Positions 29,383 through 39,717 of a DNA stretch of 64,000 nucleotides are shown piece by piece. The stretch lies in contig JAIXXJ010000019.1 of assembly GCA_027490815.1 (NCBI GenBank), forward strand, positions 62,001 through 126,000. The letters are read 5' to 3'. Under the pieces are notes generated by a model that searched no databases, was not told the origin of the DNA, and was given only the letters and a program-made list of their open reading frames with translations. Made by a program: the position numbers and the translations under genes. How positions within the stretch are numbered: the first letter of the stretch is position 1; every line of letters begins with the position of its first letter. This DNA comes from Streptomycetaceae bacterium. Lineage in GTDB: Bacteria; Actinomycetota; Actinomycetes; Nanopelagicales; Nanopelagicaceae.

Positions 29383-29388
29383 ACCGTA
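29383..29388 (-). promoter_or_regulatory. -10 element of the DUF3093 gene (leaderless)
   Basis: TACGGT on the minus strand, seven bases before ATG 29375. Confidence 0.45.
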
Positions 29389-29404
29389 TCGGATAATGAG
29401 GCGG

Positions 29405-29410
29405 TAATCT
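29405..29410 (+). promoter_or_regulatory. -10 element of the thioesterase gene (leaderless)
   Basis: TAATCT six bases before ATG 29417. It is only 16 bases from the opposing DUF3093 element. Confidence 0.55.
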
Positions 29411-29416
29411 GTTCCT

Positions 29417-30001
29417 ATGGCAAGAGTAGCGAGCACGGTTCCACCGGAAGGTTCCATAATTCCAGAACGGCACCCTCTTGCACCTCCAGTGGGAACAAAG
29501 ATTCCTTCACACTTTGGGCATTGTTTTGGATGCGGACACCTGCATCCAACTGGCTTGCATTTAGTTGCATACTCTGGAGAAGGTGCCAATATCACTGCAA
29601 CCTTTACAGTTACAGAAAATCACCAAGGAGCACCTGGTTTAGCTCACGGTGGTTTGCTCTCATTAGCCTTTGATGAAGCCTTAGGTAAATTGATGTGGTT
29701 AATACGTTCTCCGGCAGTAACAGGTCGGCTTGAAACAGATTTTATGATTCCAGTTCCAATCGGAACTACTCTGCATATTGCCGCAGAGATAACAGGACAA
29801 CACGGCCGAAAAGTTTATACATCAGCAGTTGGTCGATTGAATTCTCCTCAAGGCGAAATTGCTGTTCGGGCATCTGCTCTTTTTATTATTGTTCCTATGG
29901 AGCATTTCATTAACAATGCACCAGATGGTTATTTTGAAGAGTTGGCAAAAACTCCAGAACTTTTGACCTTTGTTGACCCAAATTTCGAGATTAATCCTTG
30001 A
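29417..30001 (+). CDS. PaaI-like hotdog thioesterase
   Basis: 194 residues. Hotdog-fold core with GAPGLAHGGLLSLAFDEALG (active-site helix) and DFMIPVPIGTTLHIAAE. An upstream CFGCG motif (residues ~33-37) is typical of this actinobacterial subfamily next to dut. Probably hydrolyses acyl-CoA or another thioester; the substrate is not readable. dut starts two bases after its stop, so they share a transcript. Confidence 0.85.
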   Translation: MARVASTVPPEGSIIPERHPLAPPVGTKIPSHFGHCFGCGHLHPTGLHLVAYSGEGANITATFTVTENHQGAPGLAHGGLLSLAFDEALGKLMWLIRSPAVTGRLETDFMIPVPIGTTLHIAAEITGQHGRKVYTSAVGRLNSPQGEIAVRASALFIIVPMEHFINNAPDGYFEELAKTPELLTFVDPNFEINP

Positions 30002-30002
30002 T

Positions 30003-30446
30003 ATGAAAGGTGTAGAAGTTCTCATCACTCGTTTGGATCCAAGCGTTCCAATGCCTACCTATTCCAAACCTGGTGATGCTGGGGCGGATATATCCACGCG
30101 CATAGATATAGTTTTGAAGCCAGGAGAGCGCGCTCTTGTGCCAACCGGCATTTCGATTGCACTTCCAGATGGATACGTTGCTTTAGTCCATCCACGTTCG
30201 GGACTTGCAATCAAACATGGTGTAACAATGGTTAACGCACCAGGCACAGTCGATGCTGGCTATCGTGGTGAACTTTCATGCATTTTGATTAATCACGATC
30301 CAAACGAATCTGTAGCTTTCAAAAAAGGTGATCGAATTGCGCAACTTGTTATTCAAAAGGTTGAGCGGGCAGTGTTTACCGAGGTTAAACAACTTCCGGG
30401 TTCAGACAGAGGAACCGGTGGCTTTGGATCAACGGGGCGTACATGA
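30003..30446 (+). CDS. dut: dUTP diphosphatase
   Basis: 147 residues from ATG 30003. All five dUTPase motifs are visible: GDAGADIST, PRSGLAIKHG, VNAPGTVDAGYRGEL, GDRIAQLVIQ, and the C-terminal arm DRGTGGFGSTG. It clears dUTP and supplies dUMP. The ORF-track start at 29970 overlaps the thioesterase and adds non-family residues. Overlaps DUF3159 by four bases. Confidence 0.97.
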   Translation: MKGVEVLITRLDPSVPMPTYSKPGDAGADISTRIDIVLKPGERALVPTGISIALPDGYVALVHPRSGLAIKHGVTMVNAPGTVDAGYRGELSCILINHDPNESVAFKKGDRIAQLVIQKVERAVFTEVKQLPGSDRGTGGFGSTGRT

Positions 30447-31072
30447 GTCAGCACGGTCAAGACCGCGACAACGTCATTAATGCCTTAGGTGGAAAAAAAG
30501 GTTTAATTGATTCTGGCTTACCGGCAGTTGTTTTTTTAATTGTCTTTAATTTCAATCAAAATCTGCAAACGGCCATTTGGGCTTCGCTAGGTCTAGCAAT
30601 TTTTTTAGCAATTTGGCGATTGGCACGAAGAGACACAATTCAGCACTCTATTTCAGGAGTTGTAGGTGTTTTGATCTGTGCCTATTTTGCTAATCGAAGT
30701 GGAAATGCATCTGATTTTTACATTCCAAAGTTACTTACAAATTTGGGCTACGGAACTGTTTATCTCATCGCAAACTTAGTTGGATGGCCCATTTTGGGTC
30801 TAGTTCTTGGGCCATTACTAGGCGAGAACTTCACATGGCGCACTAATCCAAGGCGCAAGAAGATGTACATCAAGGCAAGTTGGTTGTGGGTAGCTTTGTT
30901 CTTCTCACGTATTGCAGTCCAGTACCCGATTTATAAGAGTGGAAATGTGAATTTATTGGGTACCGTAAACCTAGCTATGGGCTATCCGTTATTTTTTGCT
31001 GCTACATATGGTTCTTGGTTGATTATTAAATCTGAACCGCCGGTTGGTAAAGAAATGAAAGACTTACGTTAA
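30443..31072 (+). CDS. DUF3159 family membrane protein
   Basis: 209 residues with about five to six membrane spans in two groups split by a basic loop (RTNPRRKKMYIKAS). DUF3159 is an actinobacterial family located between dut and the trk genes. ATGA overlap with dut implies coupling. Its last four bases overlap the convergent ceoC. Function unknown. Confidence 0.9.
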   Translation: MSQHGQDRDNVINALGGKKGLIDSGLPAVVFLIVFNFNQNLQTAIWASLGLAIFLAIWRLARRDTIQHSISGVVGVLICAYFANRSGNASDFYIPKLLTNLGYGTVYLIANLVGWPILGLVLGPLLGENFTWRTNPRRKKMYIKASWLWVALFFSRIAVQYPIYKSGNVNLLGTVNLAMGYPLFFAATYGSWLIIKSEPPVGKEMKDLR

Positions 31073-31725
31073 GAAATAAAGCAAGCTTTAATGTGAATTT
31101 CAGCTTCGGCTGAGGCAACAAAAAGTAGTTCATCTCCTGCAATAAATACATCGTGAGCTCTTGCCGTAATTACTTGTCCATCGCGAACAATTGCAGCTAG
31201 GGCTGCATTATCTGGCAGTTCTATCTCTTCCACTGTTTTTCCAATACATGCTGAACCATCTGGCAGAGTCAGTTCTACAAGATTTGCCTGACCTTTTCTA
31301 AATGAGAATAGTCGAACAACATCTCCAACAGTTACTGCCTCTTCTACAAGTGCTGAGATAATTCTTGGGGTTGATACAGCAACATCCACACCCCATGATG
31401 TATCAAACAACCATTCATTTTTTGGGTGATTAATTCTTGCAACAACTCTAGGCACGCCATATTCTGTTTTTCCAAGTAAGGAAGTTACAAGATTTGCCTT
31501 GTCATCACCTGTTGCTGCGACTAAAACCTGACAGTTATCAAGGTGTGCCGCATCTAATGCCGTGATTTCGCAGGCATCGGCCATGAGCCATTCCGCGTCG
31601 GGAACACTTTCAATCTTTAGAGCCTTTGGATCTTTCTCAATCAGTAAAACTTGATGACCGTTATCCAAAAGTTCGCGAGCTATGGCTCTTCCCACGTTTC
31701 CCGCACCAGCAATGGCTATTCTCAT
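31069..31725 (-). CDS. ceoC: TrkA-family K+ uptake regulatory protein CeoC
   Basis: 218 residues: RCK-N Rossmann domain (AIAGAGNVGRAIARELLDNGH) and RCK-C domain (LPDGSACIGKTVEEIELP). Cytosolic subunit that gates a Trk-type potassium channel by NAD(H)/nucleotide binding. Paired with ceoB by a four-base overlap, as in mycobacteria. The membrane subunit TrkH/TrkG is not in the window. Confidence 0.92.
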   Translation of the reverse strand: MRIAIAGAGNVGRAIARELLDNGHQVLLIEKDPKALKIESVPDAEWLMADACEITALDAAHLDNCQVLVAATGDDKANLVTSLLGKTEYGVPRVVARINHPKNEWLFDTSWGVDVAVSTPRIISALVEEAVTVGDVVRLFSFRKGQANLVELTLPDGSACIGKTVEEIELPDNAALAAIVRDGQVITARAHDVFIAGDELLFVASAEAEIHIKACFIS

Positions 31726-32390
31726 GAGTGCTCTGCTTCCGGAGTCTGAGAGAGAATCTCAAGGGTGCGCTTTAGATCAGCATCAGTAACCATGACGTGC
31801 ACTAGATCGCCTTGCTGTAACACAGTGTGTGTGTTTGGAATTATCGCTTCTCCCAATCGAGTTATAAATGCAACGCGCGCCGGAGTTAACTCATCGATAA
31901 GCAAAATAGGGCGGCCATACCAATCACTATTGGGATTTACTTCATAGAGTTGAAGAGTTCCTGTTGCATCGCGCCATTCAGATCGTGATCCCTCGGGTGT
32001 TAATCGACGCAGAATTTGATCCGTTGTCCAAAGCACTGTTGCAACAGTTGGAATTCCAAGACGTTGGTAAATTTCAGCTCTGCCTGGATCATAAATTCGC
32101 GCTACAACATTTTGAACACCGTAGGTTTCACGAGCAACTCTGGCTGCCAAAATGTTGGAGTTGTCACCATTGCTTACTGCTGCAAATGCATCTGCCTCTT
32201 GAATTCCGGCTTCAATTAAATTGTCTCGATCAAATCCGACTCCGGTGACTGTACGACCTTTAAAATCTGGTCCCAGGCGTCGAAAGGCTTCACGCACTTG
32301 GTCAATTATTGCAACCGTGTGACCTGCCGCCTCTAATTCGGCGGCCAATGACGATCCAACTCGACCGCAACCCATGATGACTACGTGCAC
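31722..32390 (-). CDS. ceoB: TrkA-family K+ uptake regulatory protein CeoB
   Basis: 222 residues from GTG 32390 (HVVIMGCGRVGSSLAAELEAAGH). RCK-N plus RCK-C domains. I chose GTG 32390 over the ORF-track TTG 32399 because TAAGTT lies seven bases upstream and the protein then starts like its homologues. It is divergent from the RNA methyltransferase gene with only 32 bases between start codons. Confidence 0.92.
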   Translation of the reverse strand: MHVVIMGCGRVGSSLAAELEAAGHTVAIIDQVREAFRRLGPDFKGRTVTGVGFDRDNLIEAGIQEADAFAAVSNGDNSNILAARVARETYGVQNVVARIYDPGRAEIYQRLGIPTVATVLWTTDQILRRLTPEGSRSEWRDATGTLQLYEVNPNSDWYGRPILLIDELTPARVAFITRLGEAIIPNTHTVLQQGDLVHVMVTDADLKRTLEILSQTPEAEHS

Positions 32391-32397
32391 AAGGTAC

Positions 32398-32403
32398 AAC
32401 TTA
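32398..32403 (-). promoter_or_regulatory. -10 element of ceoB (leaderless)
   Basis: TAAGTT on the minus strand, seven bases before GTG 32390; it decides the start. Confidence 0.5.
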
Positions 32404-32409
32404 CACCCA

Positions 32410-32415
32410 TAGGCT
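32410..32415 (+). promoter_or_regulatory. -10 element of the TrmA-like gene (leaderless)
   Basis: TAGGCT seven bases before ATG 32423, six bases from the opposing ceoB element. Confidence 0.55.
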
Positions 32416-32422
32416 TGTATCT

Positions 32423-33637
32423 ATGGCATTAGAGCAGGGTCCAGCCCTAAAAATTGGAGACCGCATCCAGGTCACAATTGAAAAAGTTGCCCATGGAGGA
32501 CACTTCATTGCCCGCCACAACGGAGCAGTTATTTTTGTGCGCCACGCCATTCCTGGTGAAGTGTGCACGGTCGAACTTACAAGTATTGGGAAAAGTTTCA
32601 ATCGTGCAGATGTTGTTTCAGTTCAAACCCCATCTGATTTTCGCGTAATCACTCCATGCAAGTTTTCGCGCCCAGATGGATGTGGAGGATGCGATTTTCA
32701 GCACATCTCAGAGGAATATCAACGCACACTGAAATCACAAGTGATCACAGAACAGTTTGCTCGGATTGCAAAAATGGATATCGAAATCGATGTCGAAAAG
32801 GTTAGCGAAACGGCAAAATGGCGCACACGAGCTATTGCAACGACAGATAGCAAGGGAAAGCTAGGCTTCTATAAATCTCGATCCAACACTGTCATTCCCG
32901 TAACAGATTGTTTGATTTGTGTTGATGAGTTAGGTATTTCTGAACTGTCTCAAAAGGATTTGAAAGCTGACTATCGGGTTGAAGTCAGCTCCTCCAATAC
33001 AGGGGAGAGGACAATCGCATTAGCAAGTGCAGGGGCGAAAGAAAAGGCCCGAATAACTCAAGGTCCAGCTGTGCTACACGAAAAAGTATTGAATAAGGTT
33101 CTAGAAGTTAGTCAAGAATCATTTTGGCAGAGTCACAAAATGGCGCCGGAGATATTAACTAGAGCTGTCCTGGATTTTGGCAAATTCAGGCAAGGTGAAC
33201 ATGTTCTAGATCTATTTGGTGGTGTTGGATTATTTACTGCTGCGATTTTAGAAGTTATTGGAGATAGTGGACATGTCGATCTGATTGAAGGCAGTAAAAG
33301 TGCGACAGGTGATGCTTCAAGAAATTTCGCTTCCCATTCAAATGTAAAGGTGATAACTGGCGACGTCGCTAAACATTTGCCTCGAATTTCACGTGCCGAC
33401 GTAATTGTTTTGGATCCACCAAGAGAGGGTGCAGGAAAAGAAGTAGTTGCTCAAATAGCACGAATGCATCCTCGAGCAATAATTTATGTGGCCTGTGATC
33501 CAGCTGCTCTTGCACGAGATTCGGCATATCTTGCAGATCACAGTTTTTCATTGATAAATATCCGTGCTTTTGATCTCTTTCCAATGACACATCACATCGA
33601 ATGTGTTGCTCTCTACGCTCAGACTGATGTATCTTGA
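32423..33637 (+). CDS. TrmA/RlmCD-family RNA (uracil-C5)-methyltransferase
   Basis: 404 residues. N-terminal TRAM domain (IQVTIEKVAHGGHFIARHNG), cysteines CKFSRPDGCGGC that likely bind an Fe-S cluster, SAM motif VLDLFGGVGLFT, VLDPPREGAGKEV, and the catalytic-cysteine motif YVACDPAALARD. It methylates a uridine in 23S rRNA or tRNA; which one cannot be told. Sits next to ceoB as in other actinobacteria (Rv2689c-type). Leaderless start. Confidence 0.9.
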   Translation: MALEQGPALKIGDRIQVTIEKVAHGGHFIARHNGAVIFVRHAIPGEVCTVELTSIGKSFNRADVVSVQTPSDFRVITPCKFSRPDGCGGCDFQHISEEYQRTLKSQVITEQFARIAKMDIEIDVEKVSETAKWRTRAIATTDSKGKLGFYKSRSNTVIPVTDCLICVDELGISELSQKDLKADYRVEVSSSNTGERTIALASAGAKEKARITQGPAVLHEKVLNKVLEVSQESFWQSHKMAPEILTRAVLDFGKFRQGEHVLDLFGGVGLFTAAILEVIGDSGHVDLIEGSKSATGDASRNFASHSNVKVITGDVAKHLPRISRADVIVLDPPREGAGKEVVAQIARMHPRAIIYVACDPAALARDSAYLADHSFSLINIRAFDLFPMTHHIECVALYAQTDVS

Positions 33638-33671
33638 GCGCTTGAAGCCATAGAAAACAAGGGGTGCACGA

Positions 33672-36314
33672 GTGAGTAAAAACTCTTTTAACGCAAAGAA
33701 GAACTTAGAAGTTGCGGGTAAGAGTTTTGAGATTTTTGATATCTCAGCCATCGAAGGCGCGGCAAACCTGCCTTTTAGTTTGAAGGTTTTACTCGAAAAC
33801 CTTCTGCGCACTGAAGATGGCGCAAACATCACTCAGGAACACATTAAAGCGTTAGCAAATTGGGACCCATCAGTTGAGCCTGATACTGAGATTCAATTTA
33901 CTCCTGCAAGAGTTGTGATGCAGGATTTCACGGGCGTTCCTTGCGTGGTGGACCTTGCGACAATGCGTGAGGCTATCGTTGAGTTGGGTGGCGATCCTGC
34001 AAAAGTAAATCCACTGGCCCCTGCAGAGCTCGTTATTGATCACTCGGTTATTGCCGATAAATTCGGGACCAAAGATTCTTTTGAGCAAAATACAGATATC
34101 GAATATGAGCGAAACCAAGAGCGCTATAGATTTTTGCGTTGGGGGCAGAGCGCATTTGATGAGTTCAAAGTCGTACCTCCCGGAACAGGTATCGTCCACC
34201 AAGTAAACATTGAGTATCTAGCTAGAGTAGTAATGATTCGAACCGTTGATGGAGTTGTCAGAGCCTATCCAGATACAGTTGTTGGAACAGATTCACATAC
34301 AACCATGGTCAACGGACTTGGCGTTCTAGGGTGGGGAGTAGGCGGCATTGAGGCCGAAGCCGCACTTTTGGGTCAGCCAGTTTCGATGCTCATTCCAAGT
34401 GTTGTTGGATTTAAATTAACGGGTCAGCTTCCTTTAGGAACTACAGCAACAGACATGGCCTTAACAATTACAGAGATTTTGCGCAAAGTCGGTGTTGTTG
34501 GCAAGTTTGTCGAGTTCTTTGGCTCCGGTGTTGCCTCTGTTCCGATGGCTAACCGTACGACAATCGGAAATATGAGTCCTGAATACGGATCAACATGTGC
34601 GATATTTCCAATAGATGAAGAAACTCTTCGGTATCTTCGTTTAACTGGACGTAGCGACGAGCAGATTGCACTTGTTCAAGAGTATGCAAAAAAGCAGGGA
34701 ATGTGGCATGACCCATCCGTTGAACCGCGCTTCTCGCAAGTAGTAGAACTAGATCTTTCAACTGTTGTTCCATCAATTTCTGGACCAAAAAGACCACAGG
34801 ATCGAATTGCACTGAGTGATTCAAAAATGGCCTTTGAAAAGGTATTACCAACATATTTGAGCGAGAAAACAAACAAGGGTGAAGTTAAAGCAGGCGCAAC
34901 ACGTGTTAAAAATGGAGATGTTGTAATTGCATCAATTACATCTTGTACAAATACATCAAATCCTTCAGTCATGATCGGTGCAGCATTACTTGCTAAGAAG
35001 GCCGTTGAAAAAGGATTAAAATCCAAGCCTTGGGTAAAAACAACTCTTGCCCCAGGATCTAAAGTTGTTACAGATTATTACGATCGCGCAGATTTGACTA
35101 AATACATGCAGGCACTTGGCTTCCACTTAGTCGGATACGGCTGCGTCACTTGTATTGGAAACTCTGGCCCATTGCCAATCGAAGTTGGAAAGGCCATCCA
35201 CGAAGGTGATTTAGCTGTGACTGCTGTGCTCTCAGGTAACCGAAACTTTGAAGGTCGCATTAGCCCTGAGGTAAAGATGAATTATTTGGCATCACCACCA
35301 CTAGTTGTTGCCTACGCGATCGCAGGCACCATGGACCATGACTTTGAAAATGACTCACTAGGCAAAGACACTGATGGAAAAGATGTGTATCTCAAGGACA
35401 TTTGGCCTTCTCCTCAAGAGATTCAGAGTGTGATCGATTCATCAATCTCTTCTGAAATGTTTAAGAAAGATTACGCAACCGTTTTTGAAGGCGATCACCG
35501 ATGGAAATCCCTTGCTACACCAACTGGAAAGATATTTGAGTGGGATGCAAAGTCAACTTATGTTCGCAGGCCACCATATTTTGATGGAATGCCTAAGCAG
35601 CCAACCCCAGTTACAGATATCTCTGGTGCAAGAGTTCTTGCAATTTTGGGAGATTCAGTAACGACTGACCACATTTCACCTGCTGGAAACATCAAAGCTG
35701 ATTCACCTGCAGGAATTTATCTTGCAGAACATGGCATTGATCGCGCCGACTTTAACTCTTATGGATCACGACGCGGAAACCATGAAATTATGATCCGAGG
35801 AACTTTCGCAAACATTCGTTTAAAGAATCTCTTGCTAGATGGTGTAGAAGGTGGATTTACTCGCAACTTCCTCAGCGGTGGAGAACAAACGACCATTTTC
35901 GATGCATCTATGGCCTATCAAAACGCTGGAGTTCCTTTGGTGATTCTTGCTGGTAAAGAGTATGGATCTGGTTCATCACGCGACTGGGCTGCAAAGGGAA
36001 CCGCGCTACTTGGCGTGCGAGTTGTGATTGCAGAAAGCTTTGAAAGAATTCATCGATCCAACCTCATTGGAATGGGAGTTCTGCCCTTAGAGTTTAAAAA
36101 AGGAGACTCTGCCGCCTCTTTAGGATTAACTGGATCTGAAGTTTTCTCTATCTCAGGAATAACGGCTCTGAATACTGGAGGAGTTCCTAAAGAGCTCACC
36201 GTAACGGCAGGAGATAAGACTTTTTCTGCAAAAGTTAGAATTGATACACCGGGAGAGGCGGATTACTACCGCCATGGTGGAATTATGCAGTTCGTTTTGC
36301 GTTCACTTTTATAA
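33672..36314 (+). CDS. acnA: Aconitate hydratase AcnA
   Basis: 880 residues, full AcnA/IRP-type length. Fe-S ligands Cys425 (SCTNTSNP), Cys491 and Cys494 (CVTCIGNSG). C-terminal swivel domain has [12 protein letters not shown]. It converts citrate to isocitrate in the TCA cycle. GTG start with AAGGGG eight bases upstream. Converges on benE with only two bases between stops. Confidence 0.97.
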   Translation: MSKNSFNAKKNLEVAGKSFEIFDISAIEGAANLPFSLKVLLENLLRTEDGANITQEHIKALANWDPSVEPDTEIQFTPARVVMQDFTGVPCVVDLATMREAIVELGGDPAKVNPLAPAELVIDHSVIADKFGTKDSFEQNTDIEYERNQERYRFLRWGQSAFDEFKVVPPGTGIVHQVNIEYLARVVMIRTVDGVVRAYPDTVVGTDSHTTMVNGLGVLGWGVGGIEAEAALLGQPVSMLIPSVVGFKLTGQLPLGTTATDMALTITEILRKVGVVGKFVEFFGSGVASVPMANRTTIGNMSPEYGSTCAIFPIDEETLRYLRLTGRSDEQIALVQEYAKKQGMWHDPSVEPRFSQVVELDLSTVVPSISGPKRPQDRIALSDSKMAFEKVLPTYLSEKTNKGEVKAGATRVKNGDVVIASITSCTNTSNPSVMIGAALLAKKAVEKGLKSKPWVKTTLAPGSKVVTDYYDRADLTKYMQALGFHLVGYGCVTCIGNSGPLPIEVGKAIHEGDLAVTAVLSGNRNFEGRISPEVKMNYLASPPLVVAYAIAGTMDHDFENDSLGKDTDGKDVYLKDIWPSPQEIQSVIDSSISSEMFKKDYATVFEGDHRWKSLATPTGKIFEWDAKSTYVRRPPYFDGMPKQPTPVTDISGARVLAILGDSVTTDHISPAGNIKADSPAGIYLAEHGIDRADFNSYGSRRGNHEIMIRGTFANIRLKNLLLDGVEGGFTRNFLSGGEQTTIFDASMAYQNAGVPLVILAGKEYGSGSSRDWAAKGTALLGVRVVIAESFERIHRSNLIGMGVLPLEFKKGDSAASLGLTGSEVFSISGITALNTGGVPKELTVTAGDKTFSAKVRIDTPGEADYYRHGGIMQFVLRSLL

Positions 36315-36341
36315 AACTAACTCGATTTTTTGCGCGAGTTA
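36312..36341 (-). terminator. Candidate terminator at the acnA/benE 3' junction
   Basis: TAACTCG and CGAGTTA form a 7-bp stem with a ten-base loop; read on the minus strand it is followed by GTTTTAT. It overlaps the last codons of the BenE gene. No T-run follows on the plus strand. Confidence 0.5.
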
Positions 36342-37552
36342 AAAGGAATAGCACTTAGCACCATTCCTGCTACAAGTCCCCAAAAGGGAGAGCCAAGGCC
36401 CAATGGCTCAATGCCACTGATAGTAATCAGTAAAGTCACCATAGCTACTTCGCGACCAGCAACTCCTGCAACAGACTCATGAAGCGAGTTTGCTAATGCT
36501 GGAAGCAAAGCCAGACCAGCAATCGTTGCAATCACAGATGGTGGGAGCATTCTAAATAAATCAATTATTGGAATGGTAAACACTGCAGCTATTACGTAAA
36601 AAATTCCACACAAAACACCAGCTGTATACCTTGTAGTTTTATCAGGGTCGGCATGTTCGCCAACTGCAATATTTGCGGTGATCGTTGAAGTATTTACTCC
36701 AGTGTTTCCAAACGGTGCTGTAAGGAGTGAGATTAATCCACCGGTCAAAATGGAGTATTTAACTGGTGGTTGGTATTTGGCAGTTCTTAAAACCGCAAAA
36801 CCAGGGGCATACTGTGTGGCAAGTGTTGCCAAGACCATAGGAAGGGCGAGGTTGATTGCACTTGCCCACGTGAAATCAGGTTCAATAAATTCAGGGTGTA
36901 CCCAGAACAGTTCGGCGCCGTTAAATTCAAGTTTACCTAGTGCAATTGTCAGAGCTATTCCCACCAAAAAAACAGGAACTACAGGAGTCCGTACTTGCAA
37001 TCTGCGTGCAAAGAAAAATACAAGGACCATAATGGCGACTAACCATGGTTCTGCAGTAAATGAAGTAAAGATCTGTACTCCAAACTGGAATAAGACTCCT
37101 GCCAGCATGGCCATGATTACTTCATGGGGAATAAATTTCATTATCGTGTGCATGGCACCAGTGGCCCCAATAACAATGAATGTGATGGCTACAATTATGT
37201 AAGAGGCAACAGCTTCATTGATTGAGTGTGTCTGCAGGCTTGTTACTAATAGAACCATTGATGCAGTAGAAGGTGATCCGATCATTGGCATACGAAAACG
37301 CAAACTTAGAAATAGCCCAAAAAGTCCGGAGGTAAACCAAGTTATGAAGATCCAATTTGATGTCTGTGCATCTGTGAATGAGCCATTTTTTGCGGCTGTT
37401 AGTTGAATGACTATTGGTCCAGTTACTGCCACCAAAACAACCAGGAAACCCGAGATAAGGGTGCCAAGAGATGAATCTCTAGGAAAGCTCTTTAAGTTAC
37501 TAAGGACAGCACTTAAACCGCTTTTTGTTGTGCCTTCATAAAATTCAGTCAT
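36317..37552 (-). CDS. BenE-family transporter (benzoate/H+ symporter-like)
   Basis: 411 residues, about twelve membrane spans. Family features: IGSPSTASMVL, a mid-protein TPVVPVFLVGIALT, NLALPMVLATLATQYAPGFAVL, and TAPFGNTGVNTSTITANIAVGEHADPDK. BenE proteins import benzoate in some bacteria, but no aromatic catabolism genes are nearby, so the substrate is open. TACAAT eight bases before the ATG suggests a near-leaderless start. Confidence 0.88.
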   Translation of the reverse strand: MTEFYEGTTKSGLSAVLSNLKSFPRDSSLGTLISGFLVVLVAVTGPIVIQLTAAKNGSFTDAQTSNWIFITWFTSGLFGLFLSLRFRMPMIGSPSTASMVLLVTSLQTHSINEAVASYIIVAITFIVIGATGAMHTIMKFIPHEVIMAMLAGVLFQFGVQIFTSFTAEPWLVAIMVLVFFFARRLQVRTPVVPVFLVGIALTIALGKLEFNGAELFWVHPEFIEPDFTWASAINLALPMVLATLATQYAPGFAVLRTAKYQPPVKYSILTGGLISLLTAPFGNTGVNTSTITANIAVGEHADPDKTTRYTAGVLCGIFYVIAAVFTIPIIDLFRMLPPSVIATIAGLALLPALANSLHESVAGVAGREVAMVTLLITISGIEPLGLGSPFWGLVAGMVLSAIPFNSRKKSS

Positions 37553-37597
37553 GTTGATCTATTGTAGACCTGAACACGGTTGAACTTTATCGACTGG

Positions 37598-39715
37598 TTA
37601 CTTGCTATCAGGTAGTGATGCAACACCTTTTTCGTGGAATCGCTTTCCTGAAACGGCTTCACTGATTCCTTCTCGATCAAGGTAAGGCAGAATTCCACCT
37701 AGATGCATAGGCCAACCAGCACCCATGAGCATGCACAAATCAATTTCAGCAGGAGTTGATACAACGCCCTCATCCAGCATGGATCTAGCTTCTTCAGCTA
37801 GTGCCTTCAGCGCGCGATTACGTACTTGTTCGGCCGTTGACGGTGAGCTTCCTTTTTCAATAAGTGCCACCGCTGCAGGATTTGGTGCATAAGTTCCATC
37901 TTCATTTTTTATGTAGAAGTTTCGAACACCATCTTTGACCATGCGCTGCATAGTTGGTGAAATTCGATATCGAGGTCCAAGATTTTTATGCAAAGTTTCT
38001 GAGACATGAAGTGCAACCCCTGGACCAACAAGGTCTAAAAGCTGGAATGGAGACATTGGGAAACCAATCTCCATCATGGCAGCATCTGCAACTGCAGGCG
38101 GTGTTCCTTCATCGACAGCGTCTGTAACTTCACCCATAAAACGAGTCAAGAGTCGGTTAACAACAAAACCTGGAGCATCTTTACAGATGATCATGGTTTT
38201 CTTTAGTTCTTTACCCACTGCAATTGCTGTGGCCGTTGTCGCATCATCTGTAGTCGATGTGCGAGCAACTTCTAGCAATGGCATGACAGCAACAGGGTTA
38301 AAGAAGTGGAATCCGACGACTCTTTCTGGGTTCTTTAATCCTTGAGTCATTGCTTCAACAGATAGAGAAGAAGTATTTGTTGCAAGTACGCACTCGGGAG
38401 AGACGATAGTTTCTAACTTCTTAAATAATTCTTGCTTTAAAGAAAGTTCCTCGAAAATTGCCTCAATAATGAAATCACAGTTTGCAAAGGTTTTTTGGTC
38501 TGCAGAACCTGAGATCAAAAGAGCTAGACGAGCGGCAGATTCGGCGCTCATGCGCTTTTTCTCGACCAATTTTTGGAGTTCGTTCTTAACCCAGGCAACA
38601 CCTTTATCTGCTCGTTCTTGATCAATGTCAGTCATGACAACCGGACACTTGAGATTTCTCAACAAGAGCAACGCTAGCTGGGATGCCATTAAACCTGCAC
38701 CGACTACTCCAACTTTTGCGACTTTACGTGCAAGTGCAGGCTTAGGTGCACCCTCAACTTTCTTGCGCTTTTTCTGAATTAAGTTGAATGCATAAAGAGA
38801 TGAGCGGAGTGGATCAGACATGACAAGGTCAGCTAAAACTTTGTCTTCTGCATCAAAACCAGTTCCAAGATCGTTTTTTCTTGCAGCTGCGATGAGCTCT
38901 AGAGCTTTTGTAGGAGATGCAATCTCGGCGCCGCCATATTTTTTCAGGGCTGCCGCTTTTCCTGTGGCAAGAGCTGTCTCCCAGGCTGGATCATTACTGT
39001 AATCGGGACGATCGATTTTTGTACTTCCGTTAAGAACTCCAACTGCAAATGCAATTGAACGCTCCAAATAATCGGCGGGATCGAAAACTGCATCGACAAC
39101 ACCCAGCTTGAGTGCATCTTTAGATTTCAACATCGTGTTGTTATTGAGGGCGTTAAGCATGATTACTTGAACGGCGCGTTCTGGTCCAATGAGTTTTGGC
39201 AATATTGTGGCACCACCCCATCCTGGAACTAGGCCCAGAAAGACTTCAGGAAGTGCGATGAATGCAGTGGATGAAAGAGTTCGATAATGGCAGTGAAGGC
39301 CAACTTCAAGGCCACCACCTAGTGCGAGCCCATTAATGAATGCAAAGGTTGGAATTTTTGATTCACCTAACCTGCGGAAAACATCATGTCCAAGTTTTCC
39401 AATCGCCATTGCTTGCTTGTGATCATTCAAGAATGCAAGAGCAGAGAGATCAGCACCTGCTGCAAATATAAAGGGCTTACCAGTGACTGCAATTGCTTCT
39501 GGCTTTCTGGCAATTGCATCGGTGATAGCAGCATCTAGAGCACTTAGTGATTGAGGTCCGAAGGTATTTGGTCTGTTGTGATCCAAAGAGTTATCTAATG
39601 TGATCAGTGCTAAGGAGCCTTTTCCACCAAAAGCGGCTAAATCAATATCGCGAACAAGTGCGTGCGTAACAACTTCTTCTGGCGCTCCTGCTGGCAAAGT
39701 TATATTTGTGCTCAT
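37598..39715 (-). CDS. fadJ: Fatty acid oxidation alpha subunit (FadJ/FadB-like)
   Basis: 705 residues from ATG 39715. N-terminal enoyl-CoA hydratase half (INGLALGGGLEVGLHC, LVPGWGGATILPKL) and C-terminal 3-hydroxyacyl-CoA dehydrogenase half (VGVVGAGLMASQLALLLL; VGFHFFNPVAVMPLLEV). It performs hydration and dehydrogenation in beta-oxidation. Follows fadA by two bases; the ORF-track start inside fadA is not used. The two form an operon. Confidence 0.94.
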   Translation of the reverse strand: MSTNITLPAGAPEEVVTHALVRDIDLAAFGGKGSLALITLDNSLDHNRPNTFGPQSLSALDAAITDAIARKPEAIAVTGKPFIFAAGADLSALAFLNDHKQAMAIGKLGHDVFRRLGESKIPTFAFINGLALGGGLEVGLHCHYRTLSSTAFIALPEVFLGLVPGWGGATILPKLIGPERAVQVIMLNALNNNTMLKSKDALKLGVVDAVFDPADYLERSIAFAVGVLNGSTKIDRPDYSNDPAWETALATGKAAALKKYGGAEIASPTKALELIAAARKNDLGTGFDAEDKVLADLVMSDPLRSSLYAFNLIQKKRKKVEGAPKPALARKVAKVGVVGAGLMASQLALLLLRNLKCPVVMTDIDQERADKGVAWVKNELQKLVEKKRMSAESAARLALLISGSADQKTFANCDFIIEAIFEELSLKQELFKKLETIVSPECVLATNTSSLSVEAMTQGLKNPERVVGFHFFNPVAVMPLLEVARTSTTDDATTATAIAVGKELKKTMIICKDAPGFVVNRLLTRFMGEVTDAVDEGTPPAVADAAMMEIGFPMSPFQLLDLVGPGVALHVSETLHKNLGPRYRISPTMQRMVKDGVRNFYIKNEDGTYAPNPAAVALIEKGSSPSTAEQVRNRALKALAEEARSMLDEGVVSTPAEIDLCMLMGAGWPMHLGGILPYLDREGISEAVSGKRFHEKGVASLPDSK

Positions 39716-39717
39716 AA

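Noticed and set aside
36678-37202. 174-residue ORF antisense to the BenE gene
   Set aside because: Long antisense ORF explained by membrane-protein codon bias; no recognisable domain.
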